Origin: Marinobacter algicola DG893
Lineage (GTDB): Bacteria > Pseudomonadota > Gammaproteobacteria > Pseudomonadales > Oleiphilaceae
Direction of reading: 5' to 3'
Length of the DNA: 64,000 bases
Assembly: GCF_000170835.1 (NCBI RefSeq)
Contig: NZ_ABCP01000002.1
Coordinates: 124,001-188,000 of the forward strand
Under the pieces are notes generated by a model. The model saw only the letters and a list, made by a program, of their open reading frames with translations. It did not search any database and was not told the origin of the DNA. Shown piece by piece: positions 1 through 8,255 of the stretch; the first letter of the stretch is position 1, and every line of letters begins with the position of its first letter. Both the position numbers and the translations under genes were made by a program.

Positions 1-33
1 CATTTACTACCAGTAACTATTTAGGCTCTAGTG

Positions 34-975
34 TTACGTCTTGTCGTCACTATTCAATACTGAATAGAGGCCGCCTTTAGAGTTTTTGATTTCCTCAGCC
101 TCGGAGCCTCTTGGGTTTTCATTCATGCCTGCAGTTAAAGAACCAACCACGATCAGAATGCTGGCTCCTACCACTGCAACAGTCGCCTCGCCGAACCCGG
201 CCGCGATTAGCAGTACCACCGAAATCAAAGGCGCACTGTAGGCCAGGGTTCCGAGCAGTTGGATGTTTCCGTGTTTTACCCCGTAATCCCAGGTAAAGAA
301 CGCGATGCCCACCGGGCCAAGCCCCAGCCCTATCACGCCTACCCACTGGCTCCCGTTACTTGGCCAGACTGTGGGCTCCCACATCAGGTGGCAAACCCAC
401 GCCAACACCGCAGTCACCCCGCAGAACCAGCCAACGGCATCTGTGGGCACGGATTTAACCAGCCGACTCAGCACCGAATAGGAAGACCACATCAGCGCGC
501 AGGCAAATGCGACCAGGTATCCGTCCAGGTTCTCCGCGCTGAAACCGCTGATGTTTCGGCCGATCAGCAACCAACACCCGACCAGGGCCATAACCGCGCC
601 CGCAATGTGCTGTGGGCGCAGGGATTCGCCGGGTAACAGTGCAGAAAACAGCACTATGAACAGGGGCCAAAGATAGGCCAAAAGGCTCACTTCGACAGCC
701 GGTGCCAGAGTCATCGCTTTAAAATAGGCAAAGTGATACCCGAATAGGCCAATCACGCCAATGCACCAGGCAAACGCCGACTGGCGTGCGAATCGGATTC
801 CCGTGTGCCCTGCTCGCAACCAGCGCGCCAACATCAGGAGAAACGCGATGGTGAACGTCATTGCCATGAGCTGGAACTCCGGAATGTGGCCGCCAGTCAG
901 TTTGGTCAATAAAGCCAGCGTGCCCCACAGAAGTACCGATATTGAGCCAATCCAGGTGGCTGTTGCGGTTGTCAT
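34..975 (-). CDS. EamA/DMT-family transporter (YddG-like)
   Basis: This is a 313-residue, very hydrophobic protein with about ten predicted membrane segments in two EamA halves, the usual size of drug/metabolite transporters. The N-terminus (WIGSISVLLWGTLALLTKLT) and the LLAYLWPLFIVLFSAL motif in the first half resemble the aromatic amino acid exporter YddG. Family knowledge gives export of amino acids or other small metabolites across the inner membrane; the substrate cannot be read from sequence. I start at the ATG at 975 because GGGAGAGG lies just upstream; the frame continues five codons further to a TTG without a ribosome site. The C-terminal 25 residues are polar and cytoplasmic. It is a monocistronic-looking gene near the left edge, facing out of the window. 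Confidence 0.85.
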   Translation of the reverse strand: MTTATATWIGSISVLLWGTLALLTKLTGGHIPEFQLMAMTFTIAFLLMLARWLRAGHTGIRFARQSAFAWCIGVIGLFGYHFAYFKAMTLAPAVEVSLLAYLWPLFIVLFSALLPGESLRPQHIAGAVMALVGCWLLIGRNISGFSAENLDGYLVAFACALMWSSYSVLSRLVKSVPTDAVGWFCGVTAVLAWVCHLMWEPTVWPSNGSQWVGVIGLGLGPVGIAFFTWDYGVKHGNIQLLGTLAYSAPLISVVLLIAAGFGEATVAVVGASILIVVGSLTAGMNENPRGSEAEEIKNSKGGLYSVLNSDDKT

Positions 976-1064
976 TGTTTCCTCTCCCAATCACGAATGA
1001 GTGAACTCAAAGAGAAGAAGCATAAGGGGCAGTACCCGGTGCCGACTTTCGGAATTCGGATGGG

Positions 1065-1805
1065 TTATTTCGAGAATCTGCGGAAATAACTGGGCGAGTG
1101 CCCAAAGTGCTGAGAAAAACGATCACTAAAGGCTGACAGCGAACTGTAGCCGACGGCATCGGCAATACTCTGGATGGACAGCTCACCCTGTTCGAGCAGT
1201 TGCCAGGATGACTGCATGCGGAGTTCCGTGAGGTAATGGTGAGGAGTGAGACCGACCTGCTCCCGGAACAGCTCGTTTAGCTGCCGCGGGCTAAGGTGTG
1301 AAATAGAGGCCAACTGGCTGACGGTGATTTTCCGGCCGTAGTTTTCATCAATAAACCGCTTGGCGGTTTCTACCCGCCGGTCCAGTCTCAGTTTGTCGCC
1401 AAAACGTTCCTGCAGTAACTGAATCAGCAACAACAGCATCTGGTGCTGGGTTCGAGAGGAATCCCCGCCCTGTTTCAACTGGGAATGCAAAAACGTAACG
1501 TACTGCTCGAGGCCAGCGTCCAAGTGCACAAAACAGGGCAATTTTTCCAACATCGGCGCCAGCGCCGCCGGGATATCCGCAACCACGAAGCGGTTGGCAT
1601 CCGCAGCCGCAAAATCGTGATCGTGGCCGGCGGCGATGATCGCGGCTTTGCCACTGCTCACCTCCCCGGCTTTGCTGTCGACAGACAGCGATAGCGTCCC
1701 AACGAGCGGCAACACCAGTTGATGGTGATCATGGGCATGTTTCTGCCCATGGTCACTATAGCTCTTCAGCTTGAGGTTTGGTCTGGCGTTCGACATGTTA
1801 TTCAC
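1065..1805 (-). CDS. AraC-family transcriptional regulator
   Basis: About 246 residues. The N-terminal half is cupin-like (HDHHQLVLPLVGTLSLSVD, then GHDHDF), as in AraC proteins that sense a small ligand. The C-terminal ~100 residues form the two helix-turn-helix motifs typical of the family (ITVSQLASISHLSPRQLNELF and SIQSIADAVGYSSLSAFSDRF) and end in the usual PSYFRRF. The GTG at 1805 is chosen because AGGGAG lies six bases before it; an ATG at 1796 is an alternative. The gene lies 41 bases downstream of the alcohol dehydrogenase on the same strand, or it may regulate the EamA exporter downstream. The target is not known. Confidence 0.85.
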   Translation of the reverse strand: MNNMSNARPNLKLKSYSDHGQKHAHDHHQLVLPLVGTLSLSVDSKAGEVSSGKAAIIAAGHDHDFAAADANRFVVADIPAALAPMLEKLPCFVHLDAGLEQYVTFLHSQLKQGGDSSRTQHQMLLLLIQLLQERFGDKLRLDRRVETAKRFIDENYGRKITVSQLASISHLSPRQLNELFREQVGLTPHHYLTELRMQSSWQLLEQGELSIQSIADAVGYSSLSAFSDRFSQHFGHSPSYFRRFSK

Positions 1806-1846
1806 GACCCACTCCCTAGAGCAGGCCATTATAACCAGAATACCGG

Positions 1847-2887
1847 TTACTCGAACCCTTCCAGCACTATCTTGCCCACGGCCGTACCGGACTCCAACTC
1901 CGAATGCGCCGCACGCAGGTTTTCAGCGTTGATTACCCCGAGATTCTTGCCTGCGGTGGTACGAATGTGGCCCTGATCCACAAGACTCGCTACCGTCTCA
2001 AGAAGTTCGTGCTGCACCTGCATGTCATCGGCGTTGTGCATGGACCGGGCGAACATGAATTCGATGTGTAGGGACAGGCTTTTCGGTTTGATTTTCATCA
2101 CCTCCAGAGACGCGGGGTCGTCAATCATAGCAATCCTGCCGAACGGCCTCAGCGCTGCTACATAATCATCGAAGTACTGGTCGGTGGCGTTCAGGCTGGC
2201 CACGTGAGTGATCGGGGCAATTTTGCCCTCGGACACCAGTTGTTCGATTTGAGGCAGCAGTGGCTCGCGGTGATTCACGACGGAATCCGCGCCTAGCGAT
2301 TCGACCCATTGCCGGGACTCGGGCCGGGATGCGGTGGCCACCACGGTGGCACCGGTCAGCGTTTTTGCCAACTGAATCAGGATCGAGCCGACACCGCCGG
2401 CTGCACCAACCACCAGTATCACGTCGTCGGTTGGACTGATTTCCTCTGGGGGCTGCTGTTCAAGACCCAGGTGGTCGAAGAGCATTTCCCAGGCGGTTAT
2501 AGTGGTCAGAGGCAGTGCTGCCGCCTCTGCGTCGTTCAGGCTGGCGGGTTTGCGGCCCACAATGCGCTCGTCCACGATCTGATACTCGGCATTGCTACCC
2601 TGCCGTGTAACATCGCCAGCGTAGTAAACCTGGTCGCCTGGCTCGAACAATGATGCGGCCTCTCCCGTTGCAACGACTTCCCCTACGGCATCCCAGCCCA
2701 GCACCTTGGTCTCACCAGGCTCCGCTGCAGCCCGTTGACGTACTTTGAAATCAACAGGATTGACGCCGATGGCTCTGACGCGAACCAAGAGGTCCCTTCC
2801 CTCGGCCGCCGGCTGAGGTAGTTCCACGTCTTGAAGGGATTTAGGGTCATCAATGGGTAAAGATTCAGTGTATCCAACCGCTTTCAT
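1847..2887 (-). CDS. Zinc-type alcohol dehydrogenase-like protein (MDR superfamily)
   Basis: 346 residues, full length for the zinc-binding alcohol dehydrogenase-like branch of the medium-chain dehydrogenase/reductase superfamily. The GroES-like N-terminal domain has IGVNPVDFKVRQ and VLGWDAVGEV. The Rossmann domain has the nucleotide loop VVGAAGGVGSI near residue 160, followed by TVVATASRPE, which suggests NADP(H). The structural zinc cysteine cluster of classical alcohol dehydrogenases is absent, so this is a quinone-oxidoreductase-like enzyme that reduces an enone, quinone or aldehyde. GGAGAG sits upstream of the ATG at 2887. It is divergent from the LysR gene at 2989, the typical arrangement of a LysR regulator and its target. 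The substrate is unknown. Confidence 0.88.
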   Translation of the reverse strand: MKAVGYTESLPIDDPKSLQDVELPQPAAEGRDLLVRVRAIGVNPVDFKVRQRAAAEPGETKVLGWDAVGEVVATGEAASLFEPGDQVYYAGDVTRQGSNAEYQIVDERIVGRKPASLNDAEAAALPLTTITAWEMLFDHLGLEQQPPEEISPTDDVILVVGAAGGVGSILIQLAKTLTGATVVATASRPESRQWVESLGADSVVNHREPLLPQIEQLVSEGKIAPITHVASLNATDQYFDDYVAALRPFGRIAMIDDPASLEVMKIKPKSLSLHIEFMFARSMHNADDMQVQHELLETVASLVDQGHIRTTAGKNLGVINAENLRAAHSELESGTAVGKIVLEGFE

Positions 2888-2896
2888 GTTTCTCTC

Positions 2897-2927
2897 CAGT
2901 GTGAGTTGGTAGTGGCAAGCAGTGTGA
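2897..2927. promoter_or_regulatory. Direct repeat in the divergent LysR/dehydrogenase intergenic region
   Basis: The octamer CAGTGTGA occurs at 2897-2904 and again at 2920-2927, 23 bases apart, which is about two helical turns. It lies in the 101-base gap between the divergent dehydrogenase and LysR genes. That position and spacing would suit a regulator binding one face of the DNA. Assignment to the LysR protein is inference. Confidence 0.3.
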
Positions 2928-2988
2928 TCCCTCTTTACACTAAGAAAAACAGCTTAATCCCATAAACATAATCAAATAATTTTTGAAA

Positions 2989-3918
2989 ATGAACTTTGAC
3001 GATCTGACCGTTGTGCTTAAAGTGGCCGAATTCCGCAACATCACCGCGGCTGCCACCAGCCTGGATATGCGCGCTGCGACGGCGAGCGCCGCCGTAAAAC
3101 GTGTGGAGCATGAGTTAGGGGTAGAGCTGTTTGTCCGCTCTACCCGTCAGTTGCGGCTCTCGGCCGCCGGGGAGAAATACCTGCCCCAATGCCGGCAGGC
3201 GCTGACACTGATGGATGAGGCCCGACAGAATATTCGCTTTGGCACAGAGACAGTGGCGGGAGAAATTCGGCTATCGGTGTCATCCGATCTGGGTAGAAAT
3301 CGCGTCGTGCCCTGGATCGACCAATTGATGACATCTCACCCCGGGCTGAGTTTGCGGGTACAGATCACCGACAGCAATGTGGACTTTTTTCGGGATTCGG
3401 TTGATATGGCCCTACGGTATGGCTCACCCAGTGACGCCAACCTGTACGGGTTCAAAATCTGTGATGTCCCCCGACTGCTCTGCGCAACACCCGATTACCT
3501 GAACCAACAGGGTACCCCCATTCATCCACACGACCTGGCGGGCCACAACGGGCTTTTCTATCAGTTGCAGGACATTCCCTACGACTTGTGGACCTTCAAA
3601 CGGGATGGTGAGGAATACCGGGTGAAAATGAAAGGCAATCGGGCGTCCAACGACGGCGATCTCGTTCGGCGCTGGTGCATCGCCGGGCATGGTATGGCGG
3701 TCAAATCCTGCCTCGATATATCCGATGATCTGCTGTCCGGCCGGGTGATGAACGTCATGCCCGACTATACGCCACCGGTGTCAGAGCTGTGGCTGATCTG
3801 CCCGACGCGACAATCCATCACACCTGCCATGCGCCTGCTGAGGGACCACCTCAAACAGCAGTGTCAAAGCCTTATAAACGCGATGACTACACGCGGCATA
3901 CTGCCTAGCCATGATTAG
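2989..3918 (+). CDS. LysR-family transcriptional regulator
   Basis: 309 residues, the standard LysR length. The N-terminal winged helix-turn-helix is clear (ITAAATSLDMRAATASAAVKR, then LGVELFVRSTRQLRLSAAGE). The C-terminal periplasmic-binding-like effector domain includes GEIRLSVSSDLGRNRVVPWI and VDMALRYG. I use the ATG at 2989; a TTG two codons earlier is open but the ribosome site is weak for both. It is divergent from the alcohol dehydrogenase gene, which it probably controls. Its stop codon overlaps the stop of the convergent LysR gene by four bases. The effector is unknown. Confidence 0.88.
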   Translation: MNFDDLTVVLKVAEFRNITAAATSLDMRAATASAAVKRVEHELGVELFVRSTRQLRLSAAGEKYLPQCRQALTLMDEARQNIRFGTETVAGEIRLSVSSDLGRNRVVPWIDQLMTSHPGLSLRVQITDSNVDFFRDSVDMALRYGSPSDANLYGFKICDVPRLLCATPDYLNQQGTPIHPHDLAGHNGLFYQLQDIPYDLWTFKRDGEEYRVKMKGNRASNDGDLVRRWCIAGHGMAVKSCLDISDDLLSGRVMNVMPDYTPPVSELWLICPTRQSITPAMRLLRDHLKQQCQSLINAMTTRGILPSHD

Positions 3919-4862
3919 ACCGCCTTCAGGTGCCGGCCACAGGGCGAATTGGTCATGATGTCGTGCCAGCGAGCCTGGAGCAGTCTTTCGATATGATTCC
4001 TGATCCAGATAATCCCCGGTTCTCTATCATGGCGTGCGTGCCAGATGAGGTAGAGGCTGGTTGGGTCCACATCGAAGGGTAGCTCCCCCATCCATAACCC
4101 ATCGACGAACCCGCAGTCCTGGCTGATCAACTCAGGAACGGCCGCGATGAGATTGGACTCCCTTAACACTTGAGGAACGGACGCAAAATGGTTCATTGTT
4201 GCGGCGATACGCCTGCTCTGCCCTTTTTGATCAAGATAACTGTCAACAGAACCGTGGGCGTCGCCCGACATGGTAACCAACAGATGGCGGGCTTCCAGAA
4301 ACTCTTCCATGGTGATTTGCCGGCCTGCCAGCGGGTGGTCTGCCCGCATTGCGAGAACAAATCCGCTATCAAGAAGCCAGGTACTCCGCAAACTGTAATC
4401 GTGCTGGTTAAGCACGCCAATCGCGAGGTCAACGTGAGCTGATCTCAGGTCGTCGTAGCTCCCTTCAGGTGTATAGGGAACGGCGTGTACGTCCACGCCC
4501 GGCGCCTCACGCTCAAGCAAGTCAATAAGCTGACGCCAGATCATCTCGACGATGACGTCGGTTACTGCAATGCGAAACGTCCGCCGGGCGGAGGCCGGGT
4601 CAAACTGCGTAGCGCTGACGGCGTTTGTCAGCGCGAACATAGGGTCACCCACCTGATCCCATAGACTGAGCGCATAGGAGGTGGGTTCGATGTTGCGCCC
4701 CTTTCGCACAAAGAGCGGATCATTCCAGATCTGGCGCATCCTGGAAATCGCATTTGATACCGCAGGCTGTGTCATGGCCAGGCGATCCGCCGCACGAGTC
4801 ACTGAACGCTCCGTCATAATGGCATCGAAGATGTACAGCAACTGGAGCTCTTGAGTTTTCAT
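3915..4862 (-). CDS. LysR-family transcriptional regulator (NodD/LeuO-like group)
   Basis: 315 residues. The N-terminus (LQLLYIFDAIMTERSVTRAA) and the helix-turn-helix MTQPAVSNAISRMRQIWNDP, followed by LFVRKGRNIEPTSYA, are characteristic of the NodD/LeuO branch rather than the CysB/OxyR branch of the family. The effector domain follows to the end (RTFRIAVTDVIVEM, then RADHPLAGRQI). The gene starts 18 bases after the thioredoxin gene on the same strand, so both may be on one transcript. The stop codons of this gene and of the convergent LysR gene at 2989-3918 share the sequence TTAG. The target is unknown. Confidence 0.88.
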   Translation of the reverse strand: MKTQELQLLYIFDAIMTERSVTRAADRLAMTQPAVSNAISRMRQIWNDPLFVRKGRNIEPTSYALSLWDQVGDPMFALTNAVSATQFDPASARRTFRIAVTDVIVEMIWRQLIDLLEREAPGVDVHAVPYTPEGSYDDLRSAHVDLAIGVLNQHDYSLRSTWLLDSGFVLAMRADHPLAGRQITMEEFLEARHLLVTMSGDAHGSVDSYLDQKGQSRRIAATMNHFASVPQVLRESNLIAAVPELISQDCGFVDGLWMGELPFDVDPTSLYLIWHARHDREPGIIWIRNHIERLLQARWHDIMTNSPCGRHLKAV

Positions 4863-4880
4863 AGTAAGTTCTCGGCGTAA

Positions 4881-5204
4881 CTATAAGTGCCCTTTAACGA
4901 ACGTTCTCAACTGGCTGAGGCTCCCTGCCCCGGCATGTTGGGCAATCACATCGCCATCCTGAAACAGGGCCAATGTTGGAATGCCACGGATACGCATTTT
5001 TGCAGTAATCTCCGGGCTATCATCCACGTTGACCTTGGCAACGGTCAGTTGCTCACTGAACTCATCGGCGATATCCTCAAGCAGCGGGGCTACCGTCTTG
5101 CAGGGGCCACACCAGGGTGCCCAGAAGTCAACCAGAACTGTCCGGTCGCTCTGAACAACCGCTTCTTCAAAATTCGCATCGGTTACATGAATAATGGTCG
5201 TCAT
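4881..5204 (-). CDS. trxA: Thioredoxin
   Basis: 107 residues, the length of classical thioredoxin. The active site WCGPC gives Cys32 and Cys35, the buried Asp26 is present (LVDFWAPW), and the cis-proline loop RGIPTLALF follows. It therefore reduces protein disulfides in the cytoplasm, with electrons from thioredoxin reductase. AGGAG lies upstream of the ATG. Its placement next to a LysR gene rather than rho suggests a secondary thioredoxin, so the symbol describes the family and does not claim that this is the main copy of the cell. Confidence 0.92.
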   Translation of the reverse strand: MTTIIHVTDANFEEAVVQSDRTVLVDFWAPWCGPCKTVAPLLEDIADEFSEQLTVAKVNVDDSPEITAKMRIRGIPTLALFQDGDVIAQHAGAGSLSQLRTFVKGHL

Positions 5205-5322
5205 AATATCTGCTCCTGAATGGAATTGCTCACTTTCAATACTGGGTCCTCCAAGCTGATAGCACTAATTTCAGTGCCATATAGATCCCATTTCTCACAA
5301 TGATGGGTTGGCATAGAGCCCG

Positions 5323-6348
5323 TTAAAGGCGCTTACTGAATACCAGCCCACCCCACGCAAGCGTGCGGTTTCCGGTCCCGCTCTTAATTTCGGAGCTCTG
5401 GACCCGGAGCACGTAACTCAACTCGGTGCCAGCGACGAAACTGTGGGTATAGCCCGCCCAGATTTCCGCCAGGAGCATGTTAAGGTCGTTGGCACCCAGT
5501 TCGTGGTCGGAGTGCCTGAATTGGCCTTGAAGGAACGCATTGTAGGCCCGAGCTTTAACAGACACGCCGCCCCAGAAATAGTGCTCCCGGCCGCCAGGGG
5601 CCGCGACTCCCGGCGCTCGTTCGCCGTAGGCCATAAGCTCAGGGTTGAAACGATTGTCCGGGGAGGAAATGAGCCCATCCCGAAAAACAAGCGCGGCACC
5701 AAACTCAGTCAAATAACCCACCGACCCGAAATACGTGACTTTGAATTGCTGGTCCGGCCGGCTTTCATCCAGATACTGGTGATAGGCAGCGGAGTATCGG
5801 AATGTTGGTTCCCCGCCATTGGAGACCTGATGGTCCCAGCCGTTGGCACGGTCACTTCCTACCACCTTGTGAACCGCATTCTGACCCGATTTAAAAACAT
5901 CCAGGCCCAGCACTCCGACGGTCATCGAGGTGGTCCACCCGGAATCGTCACTCAGGGTCCTGTAACTATGGCTTGACGATAAATAAACGAGGCTGCTGTA
6001 GGGACGATCATCCCGATCGATATCCCTCGCCTTGATTTCCTCAGGGGTGAATCCGTAGATGCCAAATTCCAGGGCTGCACTTTCGGGCTCGTTAATATCT
6101 GCGCCAATACCCGACAACACGAACCTGTCCAGGTTTTGGCTGATTCCGGAAACCGGATTTTCCAGGAAGTCCTCCGAGTTTGAGGAATAGGTTATGGCCA
6201 CACCTGCGGTGTAATCCCGATCGGTTTGGGTGGGTGCAAAAAGATCATTGTCCGTAGAAAGCGCAATGACAGAATCAGAGTTCTCAGCATGAGCCATCGG
6301 AGACAAAACCAGAACAGTGAGAAAAAGTACAAGCAGACGATGAGACAT
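5323..6348 (-). CDS. Lipid A deacylase LpxR-like outer-membrane protein
   Basis: 341 residues with a signal peptide ending at AHA (residues 1-20). The mature N-terminus reads IALSTDNDLFAPTQTDRDYT, which matches the Asn-Asp pair and the TDRxYTxG motif of the LpxR (DUF2219) family; DRPYSSLVYLS follows. The rest alternates polar and hydrophobic residues as in a 12-strand barrel and ends with a hydrophobic strand (LAWGGLVFSKRL). LpxR enzymes remove the 3'-acyloxyacyl chain of lipid A in the outer membrane. The ATG at 6348 follows GGAG at good distance; the frame opens 11 codons earlier without such a site. Membership is clear from motifs; activity on the lipid A of this species is inference. Confidence 0.8.
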   Translation of the reverse strand: MSHRLLVLFLTVLVLSPMAHAENSDSVIALSTDNDLFAPTQTDRDYTAGVAITYSSNSEDFLENPVSGISQNLDRFVLSGIGADINEPESAALEFGIYGFTPEEIKARDIDRDDRPYSSLVYLSSSHSYRTLSDDSGWTTSMTVGVLGLDVFKSGQNAVHKVVGSDRANGWDHQVSNGGEPTFRYSAAYHQYLDESRPDQQFKVTYFGSVGYLTEFGAALVFRDGLISSPDNRFNPELMAYGERAPGVAAPGGREHYFWGGVSVKARAYNAFLQGQFRHSDHELGANDLNMLLAEIWAGYTHSFVAGTELSYVLRVQSSEIKSGTGNRTLAWGGLVFSKRL

Positions 6349-6750
6349 GGCCAACTCCGAAAGACGATAGGTCGGAAACAAGTTGGCTGCTATTTTTCAA
6401 CTGAACGCCTTGCGCGACTAATCAGGGCTCGGTATTGAAAACATCATATATTTTGATGAATAGGTGTTTGTACTGCGATGTTTATATGTTGAAGGGTGAC
6501 GTTCGTTCTATAAAGTGAGTTAGGATTGCTCTTTATGTAATTGTATTAAATGAATTAATAATAATATCTTAGGAATCAGTCAACATCGAAAAAAATCACA
6601 CCAGTGCTTATTCATCAGTTTTGGTGATGTGATTCATGCAGCCTCCTGATTATTCGGGACCTCCCCCCGAGCCCATACTTCACTCCATCTGATCTCGCGC
6701 CGATTGGCGAAACGGGGATCAGCTTGCCTATCAAAACTGGAGAACATGTT
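6349..6750. other. AT-rich intergenic region, 402 bases
   Basis: No gene is evident on either strand. Roughly 6430-6640 is clearly richer in A and T than its surroundings and must hold the promoters of the two flanking genes, which diverge. An imperfect inverted repeat pairs AATCACA (6594-6600) with TGTGATT (6628-6634), and CGCC-GATT-GGCG lies near 6698-6709. I could not fix -35 and -10 boxes with confidence. Confidence 0.5.
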
Positions 6751-7002
6751 ATGCGTAAAACTGTACTGGTTGCCCTTACATCACTCTTGGCCGCGGCGGC
6801 GCTACCTGCACATGCTACCTTGGCTGACCGAAAATCCGACGAGACTCGTTTTGAGAACGCTCAACCGGCGCCGTACAGCGGCCAACTCGTCATTCGTGGT
6901 GAGATCCTGGACCGTGATGCAGCAGATCACTCAGCAGAACCGGCCCCCTACAGCGGTCACATCGTTATCCGAGGTGAAGTGCAGTCCGAAAGCCACGGCT
7001 GA
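6751..7002 (+). CDS. Small secreted protein with an internal duplicated motif
   Basis: 83 residues. It begins with a classical signal peptide (MRKTVLVALTSLLAAAALPA, cleavage after AHA). The mature part is about 60 residues and carries the same element twice: PAPYSGQLVIRGEI and PAPYSGHIVIRGEV, separated by a short acidic stretch (LDRDAADHSAE). It has no cysteine and no further membrane segment, so a small soluble periplasmic or extracellular protein is expected. GGAGA lies seven bases before the ATG at 6751; the frame opens nine codons earlier. I do not recognise the family. It is divergent from the LpxR-like gene, a possible hint of an envelope role. Confidence 0.7.
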   Translation: MRKTVLVALTSLLAAAALPAHATLADRKSDETRFENAQPAPYSGQLVIRGEILDRDAADHSAEPAPYSGHIVIRGEVQSESHG

Positions 7003-7172
7003 GCGATAAGCCTTTCTTTGCGTCTTGGCGCCAGGGACGGTGCGTTTTTTGTCAAACCGCTGTGGTTCGATTAAGTTCTCCAATACCTGATTGGGCTGCC
7101 AGATTGAGCCGTGGAGATCTAGGCCCTTTACGTTAGCAGGTAAGCCACTGACGTGTTTATGACCGTTTCAAA

Positions 7173-8093
7173 TCAGTCCTCGTCGGGCAGCCTGAAATCT
7201 ACTTCCTCAAGTGAGTCTGCCAGGAAATCCAGAAACGCTCTTACAGCCGGAAGCAGTCCCCGGCGCGACGGAAAGACAGCGTGGAAAATGCCTCCGCGAG
7301 GTCGCCAGTCCGGTAAAATGCTGACGAGATTGCCGTCAATCAGATCCTGCCCACCGACGATAAGCGGCATTTTTACCACTCCCAAACCACCCACGGCAGC
7401 CTTGAGCAATGTAAAGACATCATCGGTAACAAGGCGTGGCTGGTGATGGATTTTAACGGACGCACCAGCGGGCCCATCCAGGCACCAGACATGCTGCCCA
7501 TCCCATTGTTCAAAATCGATACTGGGAAGTTTCGATAAGTCATCGGGTGTTATTGGTTTTGGGTACTGCGCAACCACCTCTGGCGCGGCCATCAAGCACT
7601 GGGGGTTTTTAGACAGCACTTTCATCGTTAAGTCACTGTCTTCGAGCGGTGGGTATCTCACTCGCAAGGCAACATCGAACCCCTCCCTGACAACGTCGAT
7701 CCGTCGGCTCGTGGCCTCCATTTCGATTTTCACTTTCGGGTACTGCTGCATAAACCGGACAATCAGCGGGGCCACCAAAAAGTAGATGATTCCCGGCGGG
7801 CAGCTCACCCGTATCGAACCCACTGGCTCGGAGCGGGAATGATCGATGACTTCCTGTGCCGCATCTGCCTCGACCAGCATTGCCAAGCAGTGGCGATAAT
7901 ACTCTTTCCCCAACTCCGTAACGGTGAAGACACGCGGTGAGCGATTAATAAGCCGGGTATCAAGACGGCTTTCGAGCTCTGCAACTCGCCGGCTCAGCTT
8001 GGATTTGGGTAACCCAAGTGCCCTGCCCGCCGGCGCAAACCCGCCGTGGTCTACCACCTTTACGAAGTAATAAAGATCGTTCAAATCCTGCAT
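7173..8093 (-). CDS. LysR-family transcriptional regulator of the ycaC-pirin cluster
   Basis: 306 residues. The N-terminal helix-turn-helix reads APAGRALGLPKSKLSRRVAE, followed by DTRLINRSPRVFTVTELG; the effector domain starts at GSIRVSCPPGIIYFLVAPLI. It belongs to the group of LysR proteins that repress or activate a divergent oxidoreductase or hydrolase gene. I use the ATG at 8093, with AGGA ten bases upstream; the frame opens at a TTG two codons earlier. It diverges from ycaC, with an operator-like dyad at 8102-8117 almost at its own start. The same dyad occurs before the pirin gene, so it probably controls both units. Confidence 0.88.
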   Translation of the reverse strand: MQDLNDLYYFVKVVDHGGFAPAGRALGLPKSKLSRRVAELESRLDTRLINRSPRVFTVTELGKEYYRHCLAMLVEADAAQEVIDHSRSEPVGSIRVSCPPGIIYFLVAPLIVRFMQQYPKVKIEMEATSRRIDVVREGFDVALRVRYPPLEDSDLTMKVLSKNPQCLMAAPEVVAQYPKPITPDDLSKLPSIDFEQWDGQHVWCLDGPAGASVKIHHQPRLVTDDVFTLLKAAVGGLGVVKMPLIVGGQDLIDGNLVSILPDWRPRGGIFHAVFPSRRGLLPAVRAFLDFLADSLEEVDFRLPDED

Positions 8094-8101
8094 ATGCAAT
8101 C

Positions 8102-8117
8102 GTCCTATATATAGAAC
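8102..8117. promoter_or_regulatory. Operator-like dyad, copy 1 (LysR/ycaC)
   Basis: The 16-base element GTCCTATATATAGAAC has arms GTCCTA and TAGAAC around four bases. It lies 9 bases before the LysR start and about 140 bases before ycaC. A second copy, GTTCTAGAAATAGAAC, lies before the pirin gene at 9027-9042; outside the four-base spacer the two differ at one base. The T-N11-A pattern of LysR sites fits inside it. Binding is inferred. Confidence 0.5.
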
Positions 8118-8255
8118 CCTGAGTATAAGAATTGGTGCCTACTCAGGCCACCCTGGCTGAACTATCGTTAAATTTATTCCCTTTTCCAATGTCAAGGGAA
8201 AGGGAGCCAACAACGACGGTGCGCAAAGCCGTCTTATCACAGTAAGGAGAACGTC

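Noticed and set aside
1..33. CAT at positions 1-3 as the start of a minus-strand gene leaving the window
   Set aside because: Only a start codon would be visible, with a poor ribosome site; there is no way to support it.
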